A DNA stretch of 64,000 bases, from positions 62,001 through 126,000 of the forward strand of contig JABFGB010000016.1 of the NCBI GenBank assembly GCA_013112715.1, read 5' to 3'. A program made the position numbers and the translations under genes. This DNA is from Chloroflexota bacterium (lineage in GTDB: Bacteria; Chloroflexota; Anaerolineae; Aggregatilineales; J027). The notes below the pieces were generated by a model that was not told the origin of the DNA, did no database searches, and worked only from the letters and a program-made list of their open reading frames with translations. Shown one piece after another: positions 16,914-26,216 of the stretch; the first letter of the stretch is position 1, and every line of letters begins with the position of its first letter.

Positions 16914-18056
16914 ATGACAGCAGCATCTAAACCGATTTCATTGAAAGATGAAGGGCTAGAAGAGAAAAAACGCTCTACTCCAATGGGAGACGCGCTGCGC
17001 CAATTCCGTCGTAATAAAATGGCGGTTGTGGCGTTCTTTGTCATCACGTTCTTCATTTTTATGGCGATCACTGCCAGCCTGTGGTCAAACATTGGCTTTC
17101 TTGATGCCCCCAAAGGGTTCAAGGCTCGCCATACCATCAACCCCGCCGGCCTTGACCGTGTTGACCCCTATGCTGAACCGGGCCATTGTGCCCGCGACGG
17201 CCTCGATCAAGGGAAAGCATGGTGTGCCCTATTGACTGAAGAACAGCGTGCCCGCTTCCCCAACTCCTGCCGTGTAGAAATTCCCGACCCCAATCAGCGC
17301 CAGTGGTGCTACATCTTGGGGAGCGATGGCGGCGGTAAAGACTGGATGACCCAAACCGTTTATGGCGCTCAGGTGTCGCTTGCGGTGGCTTTTGTGGGTT
17401 CGTCGGTCAGCCTTCTGCTCGGCCTTGTCTACGGGATGATTTCCGGCTTCTATGGCGGGCGCATTGACAATGTGATGATGCGCTTTGTGGATTTCCTCTA
17501 TGGGATTCCCGGCTTGGTCATCATCATCATCATGCAGGTCTATTTCCGTGAAATCTCCAGCAAATATGAAGACTCCAGTGGGTTAGTCGGCTTTATCATC
17601 GAGATCAACAAAGACCTCGGCGGCCTGCTATTCCTGTTCATTGCGCTGGGTCTGTTAAGCTGGATTGGTACGGCACGTCTGGCACGTGGACAGGTCTTGT
17701 CCTATCGTGAAAAAGAATTCGTGGAAGCCGCCCGTGCAGTGGGTGCGCGTGACCGTCGTATCATCTTCGTTCACCTGCTGCCCAACATCATTGGCCCCCT
17801 GCTGGTTGCCGAAACATTGGCAATCCCCGGCTACATCTTCGCCGAAGCCTTCCTAAGCTATATCGGCTTGGGTGTCCAGCCCGGTACCCCCAGTTGGGGT
17901 GAAATGATTAGCCGCGCGGGTCAAGAAGGTGGTTTCTATTCCAATCGCCATATGATCTATGTGCCCTCAGCCGCTTTGGTTATGCTCACGCTCGCGTTCA
18001 ACTTCTTTGGTGACGGTCTGCGTGACGCCCTCGACCCCCGGCTGCGCGGCAGATAA
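16914..18056 (+). CDS. oppC: Oligopeptide ABC transporter permease (OppC/DppC) with enlarged outer loop
   Basis: A 380-residue inner-membrane permease. An N-terminal helix is near residues 38-56, and the BPD transporter domain follows with VYGAQVSLAVAFVG and the EAA loop EAARAVGARDRRIIFVHLLPN. The first outer loop is enlarged to about 85 residues (residues 57-142) with four Cys, ending in LGSDGGGKDWM, which corresponds to the GTDxxGRD motif of normal OppC. Typical OppC is about 300 residues. The ATG has GAGGAG upstream. Confidence 0.93.
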   Translation: MTAASKPISLKDEGLEEKKRSTPMGDALRQFRRNKMAVVAFFVITFFIFMAITASLWSNIGFLDAPKGFKARHTINPAGLDRVDPYAEPGHCARDGLDQGKAWCALLTEEQRARFPNSCRVEIPDPNQRQWCYILGSDGGGKDWMTQTVYGAQVSLAVAFVGSSVSLLLGLVYGMISGFYGGRIDNVMMRFVDFLYGIPGLVIIIIMQVYFREISSKYEDSSGLVGFIIEINKDLGGLLFLFIALGLLSWIGTARLARGQVLSYREKEFVEAARAVGARDRRIIFVHLLPNIIGPLLVAETLAIPGYIFAEAFLSYIGLGVQPGTPSWGEMISRAGQEGGFYSNRHMIYVPSAALVMLTLAFNFFGDGLRDALDPRLRGR

Positions 18057-18077
18057 ATTCGTCTCCCCACAGTTTCG

Positions 18078-18104
18078 GTAGGGGTAGGATACTGCTGCCC
18101 CTAC
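18078..18104 (+). other. Intercistronic hairpin after oppC
   Basis: GTAGGGGTAG (18078-18087) pairs with CTGCCCCTAC (18095-18104), with one G-U pair and a 7-nt loop. There is no T-run after it, so it is more likely an RNA-stabilising or processing hairpin inside the operon than a terminator. It would separate the oppDFC part from the lipoprotein-oppB part. Confidence 0.55.
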
Positions 18105-18179
18105 TCTGTGTTGCACCATAAAAATTTGAACTGTGGGATTTTGGAACAAATCTTTTGAAGTTCACCTAGGAGATTACAG

Positions 18180-19730
18180 GTGTTGAGAAAGTCGCAGTTA
18201 TCTAGCCCATTGCTGGTGATTATCGCCTTGTTGATGGCTGCACTGGCTTGTTATTCAGACGATCCCGATCCATTGGGTATCTTTGAATTCACGCCCGCGC
18301 CTCCAACAAGCACCCCATTGCCGCCACCTGACGCCAACAACCCAGCAAAATTTGTCCTATCAGATTTGCTCCTCTGCCCACGTCCAGTGGGGGGTGGTGC
18401 AAGTCAATGTTTCGTGACCGATAACCCCGAAGAGCTTGCGCCGGGGGTTACTAATGCACGTGGCTCTTGCGAATATGATACTGAACTGGAAGTCCTCTAT
18501 ATTGGCCGCCTAAACACAGACACGGTGTACTACCTCATTGCGTGCGGTGGTACGGTGGGATGGATCAATGAAAGCCGTCTCATGGGACCTGTTGTCTTCC
18601 CACGCGGCGAAAGCGCATTGACCACCAGCCTCGGCGCAGAGGGCGATGCCTTCCCGATTGCCAGCCAAAAACCGCCGACCCCCGGCCCGCAGGTCAGTTG
18701 CAAGGTCAATGAAGTGGTCGAAGTGTTGGAATCGGCAGGTGATCCACTGTCTGGGCAAGTTTGGAGTTTGATTCGCTGCTCAGGTGGTGCGGGTTGGGTT
18801 GAGCAAGAGCGCCTATTTGGGCCATTGCCACTCCCCGGTACTGGTGGGTTGGGTATGATTCGCCCCGATGTCGAGACCGTGACTTTGACCAACGCCGCCG
18901 CCGCGCCTACTGCCGATAACCAGATTGGTGAATGTGCGCCCTCAAGTGTGATTACCACCAACAACATTGAACGGGTTGGCAACACGGCTTTCTATAACAT
19001 CACCTGTGGCGATTTACAGGGCTGGGTCGAAGATCAGTATCTTGTAGAAATTCTGTATCGTCCCGACTCGTTGGTGCTGATTGAAGTGCCTGCCCTTCCC
19101 GAGGCTGAAGCCACAGATACGACAACCGATGCTGAAGGGGAGACTACGGGAGATGGTGGTACTACAACCGATGGGACAGGTGAAGATGCGACCCCTGAGG
19201 TGGTTATACTGACCGCGCCGATGACCGAGAACCCTGAATTTGCAACCGATAGCAATGTGATTGGTGAATGTCCCACCGATACGATTGTGCGGCTCAAACA
19301 AACTGCGCTCGTGTCCGAAGAATTCTTCTATCAGATTGAATGTGCAGAACAGACAGGCTGGGTCTTTGAGGATTATGTACTCGCGGGGGTTAAATTCTTC
19401 GTGGGTACAGAGGTCGTCATCTCTGAACGTGGTTTCATTGGAAGTGGCCCAAGTGCAGGGTTCTATATCAAAGATGAACCGAGCTATCTTGGTAGTGATC
19501 GTGGCAGTCTTGGGGCCTGCAAACCCAATACCACCGCCCATATTGATGCCATTGGCATTGACCCAGATGCGACCGGTACAGGGGTCACGATTTACTATCA
19601 AATCACTTGTACCAATGCCGATGAGACAAGTGAAACGCCCGAACTGACGGGTTGGGCACAACAAGATCGTCTATTTACAGCCGAGGAACTCCAATCAGAA
19701 CCCGCCACCAACGGTCTGATTGGAGGCTAA
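18180..19730 (+). CDS. Lipoprotein with five SH3-like Cys-pair repeats, inside the opp operon
   Basis: A 516-residue secreted lipoprotein. The GTG start has AGGAG 7 nt upstream; the signal peptide ends in the lipobox ALAC (Cys about residue 25), then a Pro/Thr-rich linker. Five repeats follow, each with an early G-x-C, about 20 residues, then Y-x-I-x-C and GW-(V/I/A)-x-(E/Q) with a final L, as in ITCGDLQGWVEDQYL and IECAEQTGWVFEDYV. This pattern suits SH3b-like domains with one disulphide each. A Thr/Gly/Asp-rich linker separates repeats 3 and 4. It lies between two permease genes, so an accessory or docking role in peptide uptake is plausible but unproven. Confidence 0.8.
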   Translation: MLRKSQLSSPLLVIIALLMAALACYSDDPDPLGIFEFTPAPPTSTPLPPPDANNPAKFVLSDLLLCPRPVGGGASQCFVTDNPEELAPGVTNARGSCEYDTELEVLYIGRLNTDTVYYLIACGGTVGWINESRLMGPVVFPRGESALTTSLGAEGDAFPIASQKPPTPGPQVSCKVNEVVEVLESAGDPLSGQVWSLIRCSGGAGWVEQERLFGPLPLPGTGGLGMIRPDVETVTLTNAAAAPTADNQIGECAPSSVITTNNIERVGNTAFYNITCGDLQGWVEDQYLVEILYRPDSLVLIEVPALPEAEATDTTTDAEGETTGDGGTTTDGTGEDATPEVVILTAPMTENPEFATDSNVIGECPTDTIVRLKQTALVSEEFFYQIECAEQTGWVFEDYVLAGVKFFVGTEVVISERGFIGSGPSAGFYIKDEPSYLGSDRGSLGACKPNTTAHIDAIGIDPDATGTGVTIYYQITCTNADETSETPELTGWAQQDRLFTAEELQSEPATNGLIGG

Positions 19731-19778
19731 CTTCTATGCCCATATATTCAAGTCTTAGTTAGCGAGGGCAAACAGGTA

Positions 19779-21353
19779 ATGAAATCAACAAGTAACTCTA
19801 CTCAACGCCCAAAGAGCGGCGTTTCAAAAGCATTCAGATCTGTTTTAGCACCAATTGCCTCCATCGGCTATGCGCTCGGTGGGGCCAGTATGCTGAAATT
19901 TTTGTTCCGGCGTCTATTGGCTGCCATCCCGGTGCTATTTGCGATTATGGTTTTTACCTTTGGTATGTCCCATTCGCTGCCGGGTGGCCCATTCGATGCG
20001 GTCAATCAACGTCCCATGCCCCAGCATGTACGTGAGCAACTCAATCAACGTTACGGCCTGCACAAAGCGCTGTTCTTTGATACACCCACTGACGGTAAGG
20101 GTGCCGATACCGCTTGGGGCGAAACGACCTATGTCAAAGGTGGTTTTGGGACAACCGACGAGGGCAGCTATGAGGCATTAGAAGATACCGGATTTGCGTT
20201 CAGACGCGAATACACTCTGCATCGTTGGGATGAAGCGAAACAAGAATACGTCGAATATGTTCAATATCCCTACCGTGACTGGTCAGCCAACACAGGTCAG
20301 GCCGTGCAAACCGCGAACAGCGTGACTGCCCTACTGGCTTCCTTGTCAGGTGTTCCAACTGCTGGGGGCGCTTTTACCAACTATACCAGTGATTACACCA
20401 GCATCCACTATCAGTCTGAATATCTCAATGGGTACGAAGAAAACTGCCGCCGTTACTTCCAGATGCCCGGTTGGTCACTACTTGCCAAACGCCACAATTG
20501 CGTCACCACCGGTGGTACAGTCAATGCCATTTTCAACGAAGAGCAAGTGTCATGGACGAGCGACCCGTTGGACTCACAATTTTGGAACTACATTTGGGGT
20601 GTGCTGAACCTCGATTTTGGCCCTTCCCTTAATATCGCCCAATTGCAGGAAAACACACAGGTGATTGATGAAATCCGAAATCGCCTGCCCGTTTCGATGC
20701 AAATTGGTCTGTATTCGGTTATTTTTGGTTTCACGATGGGGATTCCGTTAGGGGTACTGGCGGCAATCTATCACAACTCCGCGATAGATTATTCGGCCAG
20801 TTTCTCGGCCATCTTGCTCCAATCGGTGCCTTCCATTGTATTGGCCCCCATCATGATTATCATTTTTGCCGTCGAGCTAAAATGGTTGCCAACGCCGTCG
20901 CCCCTAGTTTGGCGCACGCAGTTTATGAGCGCGGATTACATCAAGGGTGTAATTCTGCCGATGGTGGCGCTTGGAACAGGGATGAGCGCAGGTATCGCCC
21001 GTTTGACCCGCGCCAGTTTGTTACAGGTCTTGGGTGAAGATTACATCCGCACGGCTCGCGCCAAAGGTCTGCGGGAACGCGCTGTTATCTACATCCATGC
21101 CCTCAAGAACTCGCTCATTCCAGTGGCAACCATTTTGGGGCCACTACTGGCGGGTGTGTTGACGGGGACGTTCGTCATTGAGCGCATCTTCGTGATTCCG
21201 GGGTTGGGTGAATCCTTCGTAGACAGCGTGTCGGCCCGCGACTACACTACGATTATGGCACTCACCACCCTCTACTCGGTGTTCTTGATCTTCGGGAACA
21301 TCATGGTGGATATCATCTATACATGGCTTGACCCACGCATCCGCTTCGATTAA
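19779..21353 (+). CDS. oppB: Oligopeptide ABC transporter permease (OppB/DppB) with enlarged outer loop
   Basis: A 524-residue permease. The conventional OppB start corresponds to FLFRRLLAAIPVLFAIMVFTF near residue 41, preceded by about 40 extra cytoplasmic residues, and continues SHSLPGGPFDAV. The TM domain resumes near residue 300 (RLPVSMQIGLYSVIFGF), with the EAA loop DYIRTARAKGLRERAVIYIHALKNS and the end YTWLDPRIRFD. Between them lies an outer loop of roughly 220 residues, far more than in normal OppB (about 310-330 residues in total). oppC is enlarged at the equivalent place. A strong terminator follows. Confidence 0.92.
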   Translation: MKSTSNSTQRPKSGVSKAFRSVLAPIASIGYALGGASMLKFLFRRLLAAIPVLFAIMVFTFGMSHSLPGGPFDAVNQRPMPQHVREQLNQRYGLHKALFFDTPTDGKGADTAWGETTYVKGGFGTTDEGSYEALEDTGFAFRREYTLHRWDEAKQEYVEYVQYPYRDWSANTGQAVQTANSVTALLASLSGVPTAGGAFTNYTSDYTSIHYQSEYLNGYEENCRRYFQMPGWSLLAKRHNCVTTGGTVNAIFNEEQVSWTSDPLDSQFWNYIWGVLNLDFGPSLNIAQLQENTQVIDEIRNRLPVSMQIGLYSVIFGFTMGIPLGVLAAIYHNSAIDYSASFSAILLQSVPSIVLAPIMIIIFAVELKWLPTPSPLVWRTQFMSADYIKGVILPMVALGTGMSAGIARLTRASLLQVLGEDYIRTARAKGLRERAVIYIHALKNSLIPVATILGPLLAGVLTGTFVIERIFVIPGLGESFVDSVSARDYTTIMALTTLYSVFLIFGNIMVDIIYTWLDPRIRFD

Positions 21354-21384
21354 GCCATACGTTTTACCCTAAGTAGGACACTGG

Positions 21385-21424
21385 ATACAGCCGGACAGTA
21401 AATGTTCGGCTGTATTTGCTTTTG
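21385..21424 (+). terminator. Terminator of the opp operon
   Basis: A 12-bp stem (21385-21396 with 21404-21415, one G-U pair, arms ATACAGCCG/CGGCTGTAT plus three inner pairs) has a 7-nt loop and is followed by TTGCTTTT. It lies 31 bp after the oppB stop. Confidence 0.85.
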
Positions 21425-21466
21425 AGGGGAAAAATCGCCTATAGTGGAGAGAGCAAACAAAGTGGG

Positions 21467-21472
21467 TATAAT
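21467..21472 (+). promoter_or_regulatory. Candidate -10 box of the FHA-MoxR-VWA cluster
   Basis: A perfect TATAAT stands 35 bp upstream of the FHA gene and just after the opp terminator, where a promoter for the long downstream cluster is expected. No good -35 box is visible at 16-18 bp. Confidence 0.4.
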
Positions 21473-21507
21473 TTGAGTTATTTATTTGCTGGCTTAAGGG
21501 ATAAGGA

Positions 21508-23562
21508 ATGGCGCTCGGACGACTCGAAATTTTCAGCACCGATGGCCCGGTTGAAAATTTCATCCTAGAAAAAGAAACCACCGCGATTGGGCGTTCTATT
21601 GGCAATGATCTTGTCCTAGATCGCAATGGCGTTTCGCGCTATCACGTGGCGATAGTCAGTAAAGACCAGCAAACCACCATTGAAGACCTTGAGTCCGTCA
21701 ATGGAACGTATATTGACGGGCTGCGTGTTAACCCCCATGAACCACGTATTTTGCGTGGGGGCGAAGAAATTCAAATTGGCGATCTGCGCCTAGTTTTCCA
21801 TCCCTCGACTGACTTTGATACGACGATTGCTAACCTTGCCATTGCTACCCAACAGATTGAAGCGGAAGGTTTTCGGTTAGAACTTGAAGGCCCGTATATT
21901 GCCGTAGCCCCCGGTGCGCATGGGCCAGCCACCCTCCGAATCATCAATACGAGTTCCCGACCCGAACATTTTTCGATCCAAGTGGAGGGGATTCCAAAAG
22001 AGTGGGTACGCCTCGACCGCACGGAACTGGATTTGCCCGCTGGTGAGGATATTCAAATTGGTGCAAGTTTCCGACCATTACGCCGCAGCGACACCACCCC
22101 CGGTGAATATAAGGTGGTGTTTAAAGTTCGTTCCCAATCCATTCCTGACCGATTTACCGAAGTCACCACCAAACTGCATATTCTGCAATATAACGGATTT
22201 GGTGCAGCGCTTGGCAATTCATTGGCCGAAGGCACCAAAAACTTCCAACTCTACGTGCATAATCAAGGCAACGGCCCGCTGTCGCTCAATTTCTACGGCC
22301 ATAGCCCAGCCCTGCATATTGACCTTACCCCTCCCCACATCACCCTAAAAGCCGGTGAACGCCAAACCATTACCGGGCAAATCCGGCCCAAACGTCCGCA
22401 CTGGTTTGGCAAACCCCGCCAGCATAAATATGTCATTGTCAGCCGTTCCCTCGATGCCGCTGGTTTTCAAGTCCCGCTAGAAGGGACATACCATGAAAAA
22501 CCCAGTATGCCAACATGGGCACCCTTGATGGCGCTGGCCGCATTCTTTTTGGCAGCGGCAGTCGTGATAGGTATCGCCCTTGTGATCTTCAGCAGCGATG
22601 GCGATGACGACAATAATGGGAGCCAAGAGGGCGACAGCCAGCCCGTTGTACAATCCTTTAGTGTTGCCAGCCCAGAAGTCATCTGGAACGAGCCGTTCCG
22701 CGTTGCATGGGTAACGGAAGCAGCATCTAACGTCACGCTGACGGTTGAACGCGGCGGGGTGGTGGTGGCTGAATATCCACAATTAGACCCGTCGGGTGAA
22801 ACCAGCATTGTTTTGGAAGATGCCGGACGTTATAACTTGACTCTCATCGCGGAAAATGGCGACCAATCCGTGCGTCAACCGAGTTCGGTTGTAGTACGGC
22901 CATCGCTGACGCTGGCTATCGTTTACCCATCCGGTCAAACCGAGCTATACCGGAATGTTGAACAGCAAATTACTCTCAATTGGTCGGTGGAGTGGTCTTA
23001 TAATCCTTCCGACCCCAACAGCCTGCCGCCCCAAGTCATCCTCAATAGCCCTCCATTGGGTTATGACAATACGAATGTTGCCGCCGTCGGGACGAACCAA
23101 ACCATTACGGTACGCCCCGAAAGCGCCGACGCAATTGTGATTACGCTGCAAAGCATTGGCCCGGATAATATTCAGGCCCAAAACGAAGAACGCATCACAG
23201 TCGTTTATCCGTCTTGCACCCTACAATTACCGGCTACCGATGTTTTTGCTGGCCCTGCCAAACAAGGCTATCCGCTACTGCTTTCGCTGTCCCCCAATGT
23301 AGTGGTCGAAGTTGATGCCCGTAACAGTGGCGGCGATTGGCTGCGGATTCGACTGGATGGGCAGAATTTTGTCCAGCAGCCTTTCGGTTGGATTCAAACG
23401 CAGGGAACATCCTGTGACTTTCCGATGGAGGCGTTGTTGGTGACAACCGATTACGCGCCACCCGCCACACCTACCACGCCCGTTGCCACCCCACGCGCCA
23501 ATACCACCCCGTCGGTTAGCCCGATGACTCCTTCGGATGGGGCGCAAGGTGCAAATGGATAA
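21508..23562 (+). CDS. FHA-domain transmembrane protein with Ig-like and SH3-like regions
   Basis: A 684-residue protein that opens the large cluster. The N-terminal FHA domain (about residues 18-98) has GRSIGNDL, SRYH and ESVNGTYIDG, the phosphothreonine-binding core. Two beta-rich Ig/NEW3-like regions follow (about 110-325), then one TM helix (about 338-363). Outside are two more beta-sandwich-like stretches and a C-terminal SH3-like segment ending in FGWIQTQGTSC, plus a Pro/Thr tail. With no signal peptide the FHA side should be cytoplasmic. No Ser/Thr kinase is in the window. It probably senses phosphorylation and links to the envelope; this is inference. Confidence 0.78.
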   Translation: MALGRLEIFSTDGPVENFILEKETTAIGRSIGNDLVLDRNGVSRYHVAIVSKDQQTTIEDLESVNGTYIDGLRVNPHEPRILRGGEEIQIGDLRLVFHPSTDFDTTIANLAIATQQIEAEGFRLELEGPYIAVAPGAHGPATLRIINTSSRPEHFSIQVEGIPKEWVRLDRTELDLPAGEDIQIGASFRPLRRSDTTPGEYKVVFKVRSQSIPDRFTEVTTKLHILQYNGFGAALGNSLAEGTKNFQLYVHNQGNGPLSLNFYGHSPALHIDLTPPHITLKAGERQTITGQIRPKRPHWFGKPRQHKYVIVSRSLDAAGFQVPLEGTYHEKPSMPTWAPLMALAAFFLAAAVVIGIALVIFSSDGDDDNNGSQEGDSQPVVQSFSVASPEVIWNEPFRVAWVTEAASNVTLTVERGGVVVAEYPQLDPSGETSIVLEDAGRYNLTLIAENGDQSVRQPSSVVVRPSLTLAIVYPSGQTELYRNVEQQITLNWSVEWSYNPSDPNSLPPQVILNSPPLGYDNTNVAAVGTNQTITVRPESADAIVITLQSIGPDNIQAQNEERITVVYPSCTLQLPATDVFAGPAKQGYPLLLSLSPNVVVEVDARNSGGDWLRIRLDGQNFVQQPFGWIQTQGTSCDFPMEALLVTTDYAPPATPTTPVATPRANTTPSVSPMTPSDGAQGANG

Positions 23563-23643
23563 AACGTATTGGTCGCGTTGTGTGTGTATAGTAGTAATGG
23601 AATAGAATCAAGTTCATTCGTTTGACTTATTGGGAGAAAAAAG

Positions 23644-26193
23644 TTGGAACAGAAGCGGCGACTCCTTTTTGCCTTAGCTTTTGTGCTGTGCCTCACCAGC
23701 GTAGCGTTTGGCCCCCCCCGTCAAAAAACGGATTTGCAACTTGATATTAAGGCCGGTTTCAACACCTATTATCGAGATGGTCAGTGGATTCCCCTTGATG
23801 TCACAATTAAAAACAATGGACGCGACCTACGGGGATATATTCAAGTCCATGCCACAAATGCGGGTCAAGCCACCGAGACGCTCTATCAGACGCCTGTCAC
23901 GGTTGCTCGCAATTCTGCCAAGTCCATCTTTTTCTATGTCTCGCTCAGTGACCGCGCCTCCGAAATTGAGGTAGAGGTTGTGGATAATAGTGGCCGTATC
24001 CTCAAAGTTCAATCCGAGCGCATTGTCCAACTCTCCTCACGGGAAGTCTTATACGGAGTTGTCACTGAATCTCTCATTGGCGCAGTGGACATGACCAATC
24101 GGCCCGTTGGACGGGGTAATTCTTTTCAAGCCACTCTCGCTTTGCGGGATATTCCGTTTGAAGCCGATGCCCTCCGTGCGTTAGATGTATTACTGTTTTT
24201 TGATGTGGACACTGGGGAATTATCTGCCGAGCAGCGCACTGCGATTAAAAATTGGGTGGTTGGCGGCGGACATCTGATTATTCATGGTGGCCCGAATTGG
24301 CAGCGCACCACAGCGGGACTGATGGATGTGATGCCAACCGTGCCCACCGGGACGGTGGATTTTGATACACTGACACCCTTAGGTGATTTTTTAGGTTATC
24401 CCTCCGACGTACTTGATCAAACGACGATTGTGACCAATAATACACCCAATGAAAATGCCAAAGTGATGTTGACTATCGAGGAGACCCCCATTATCGTGCG
24501 GCAAACACTGGGCTTGGGAACAGTGGATTTTGTGGCGCTTGATCCCCAAACAGAACCCCTGCGCTCTTATGCCGACACGGATGCCATTTGGTACAGCCTT
24601 TTGGTAAACGGGCAGGTGCGACCCAGTTGGTCGTATGGCTTTGCGGACTGGGACATCGCCAATGATGCTTCACGCATTATCACCGGGTTTGATCTGCCCT
24701 CAGTGCTGCAATTGATTGGGTTTTTGATTCTCTACATCGCCCTGATTGGGCCGCTGAATTATTATGTGCTGCGCTGGATTGGACGACGCGAACTGGCATG
24801 GTTTACTATTCCGGTGTTGATTTTGGTGTTTACCCTGCTGTCGTATTTCACGGGGTTCAGTCTGCGTGGCAATTCCGCAACGGTCAGCCATCTTGCGATT
24901 GTACAAGTGTTCCCCGACAGTGACACAGCTAGAGTAGATGGGCTGGTGGGGGTGTTTTCACCACGCCGTACCAGCTATAACCTTGAAGCACCATCGGGAA
25001 TTACGCTGCGCACCCTTCCCGGCTTTCATGATTCCAATCTAGGCATTGAACAGATTAAACTGGTTGAAACCAGTGCCTATCGGGTTGAGGATTTGCCAGT
25101 GGACGCGGGTATCATCACCAGTTTTGCCGCCAGCGGTTATATCCCGGCCCAACATATCGAGGGTGAGGCCGTCTGGCAAATGGGTGGTGGTCAAGATGCC
25201 CGTTTAACTGGCAGCGTGACGAATCCGCTTGAATTCGATTTTGAAGACATGGTAATCCTCGCCAAAGATGGGTATTACCCGTTGGGTGATGTGATCGCAG
25301 GGGCTACCGCCACCTTTGATTTTTCGATCAATTTTTCGACCCCCACATGGCTGCCATTGGGCAATCGAACGGATTACAACGCGCCTTTTCTCTATTACGC
25401 CTATGGAAGCAGTTTTTCCAGTTTCAATACCTATGGCTGCACCAACCGCCCCTTGAATGCGACTGCTGCACAAATTATGACCGACAAGCAGTATGATTGT
25501 TTTGGCACCAGTGCCGACGATAATGAACGTCGGATGCGGCGGCGGGCACTGTTGACCTCGGCCATTAATAATGAGATTGACCTCAGCGGTGGACGCGGCG
25601 GCTCGGTCTATGCGGTGGGTTGGGCCGAACAGCCAGCTTTTGAAATCGCCGTTGAGGGGACTGAGCAAACCAACAAGTATGAAACGCTCTATATCTTCAA
25701 GCTCAATTCCAGTTATGCCGCTGCCGACAACACTGCGGTAATCATCCCGCCGGGATTACAAACATGGACTATTGCAGATCAAAACGATCCAATGACCCGT
25801 TTGGATAGTTCACCCTATCAAATTGACCTCTTCAATCCTGATGAACAAGCAGTTTTTAGATTTGCCCCTCTGAACGACATCCCACTCACCACGATTGATC
25901 AGGTGGATTTTTATACGAGCCTCCAAGTAACTAACACGGAGGTCGAATTTGCATTATGGGACTGGGCTGCGCAAGAATGGTGGGTGATAGAGAATCTGGA
26001 GGCTTTTCCCGGTACCATTACGGGTGGAAACAGTTACGGTCTGAGTTTAGCAGGGCAGGACGCACAAAAGTTTGTCGGCCCAGATTTTGCGGTTCAGGTG
26101 CGGGTGCGGACACCCAATGGCTTGGCAACTCAAACCTATGGCGGCACTATTGAGAGAGTTGAAATCACAATGCAGGGACAATTTGCGAATTAG
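23644..26193 (+). CDS. Large membrane-anchored protein of the MoxR/VWA cluster
   Basis: An 849-residue protein of unknown function. A TTG start with GGGAG upstream gives a clear signal peptide (LLFALAFVLCLTSVAFG). The outside part has a beta domain (about 30-130) and then a flavodoxin/GATase-like stretch (DVLLFFDVDTGELS, WVVGGGHLIIHGG, about 180-225). Two TM helices lie around 352-377 and 386-408, joined by NYYVLRWIGRRELAW, followed by a long beta-rich C-terminal half. Proteins with this GPLNYYVL segment recur beside ABC-2 and MoxR genes in Gram-positives and Chloroflexota. The ABC ATPase gene follows after 23 bp. Confidence 0.6.
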   Translation: MEQKRRLLFALAFVLCLTSVAFGPPRQKTDLQLDIKAGFNTYYRDGQWIPLDVTIKNNGRDLRGYIQVHATNAGQATETLYQTPVTVARNSAKSIFFYVSLSDRASEIEVEVVDNSGRILKVQSERIVQLSSREVLYGVVTESLIGAVDMTNRPVGRGNSFQATLALRDIPFEADALRALDVLLFFDVDTGELSAEQRTAIKNWVVGGGHLIIHGGPNWQRTTAGLMDVMPTVPTGTVDFDTLTPLGDFLGYPSDVLDQTTIVTNNTPNENAKVMLTIEETPIIVRQTLGLGTVDFVALDPQTEPLRSYADTDAIWYSLLVNGQVRPSWSYGFADWDIANDASRIITGFDLPSVLQLIGFLILYIALIGPLNYYVLRWIGRRELAWFTIPVLILVFTLLSYFTGFSLRGNSATVSHLAIVQVFPDSDTARVDGLVGVFSPRRTSYNLEAPSGITLRTLPGFHDSNLGIEQIKLVETSAYRVEDLPVDAGIITSFAASGYIPAQHIEGEAVWQMGGGQDARLTGSVTNPLEFDFEDMVILAKDGYYPLGDVIAGATATFDFSINFSTPTWLPLGNRTDYNAPFLYYAYGSSFSSFNTYGCTNRPLNATAAQIMTDKQYDCFGTSADDNERRMRRRALLTSAINNEIDLSGGRGGSVYAVGWAEQPAFEIAVEGTEQTNKYETLYIFKLNSSYAAADNTAVIIPPGLQTWTIADQNDPMTRLDSSPYQIDLFNPDEQAVFRFAPLNDIPLTTIDQVDFYTSLQVTNTEVEFALWDWAAQEWWVIENLEAFPGTITGGNSYGLSLAGQDAQKFVGPDFAVQVRVRTPNGLATQTYGGTIERVEITMQGQFAN

Positions 26194-26216
26194 AATTTTG
26201 GAAAAGGACACTACCC

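Noticed and set aside
19014..19664. 216-codon frame antisense to the SH3-like lipoprotein
   Set aside because: The plus-strand gene has a signal peptide and five regular repeats; the antisense frame has neither start signal nor recognisable features.
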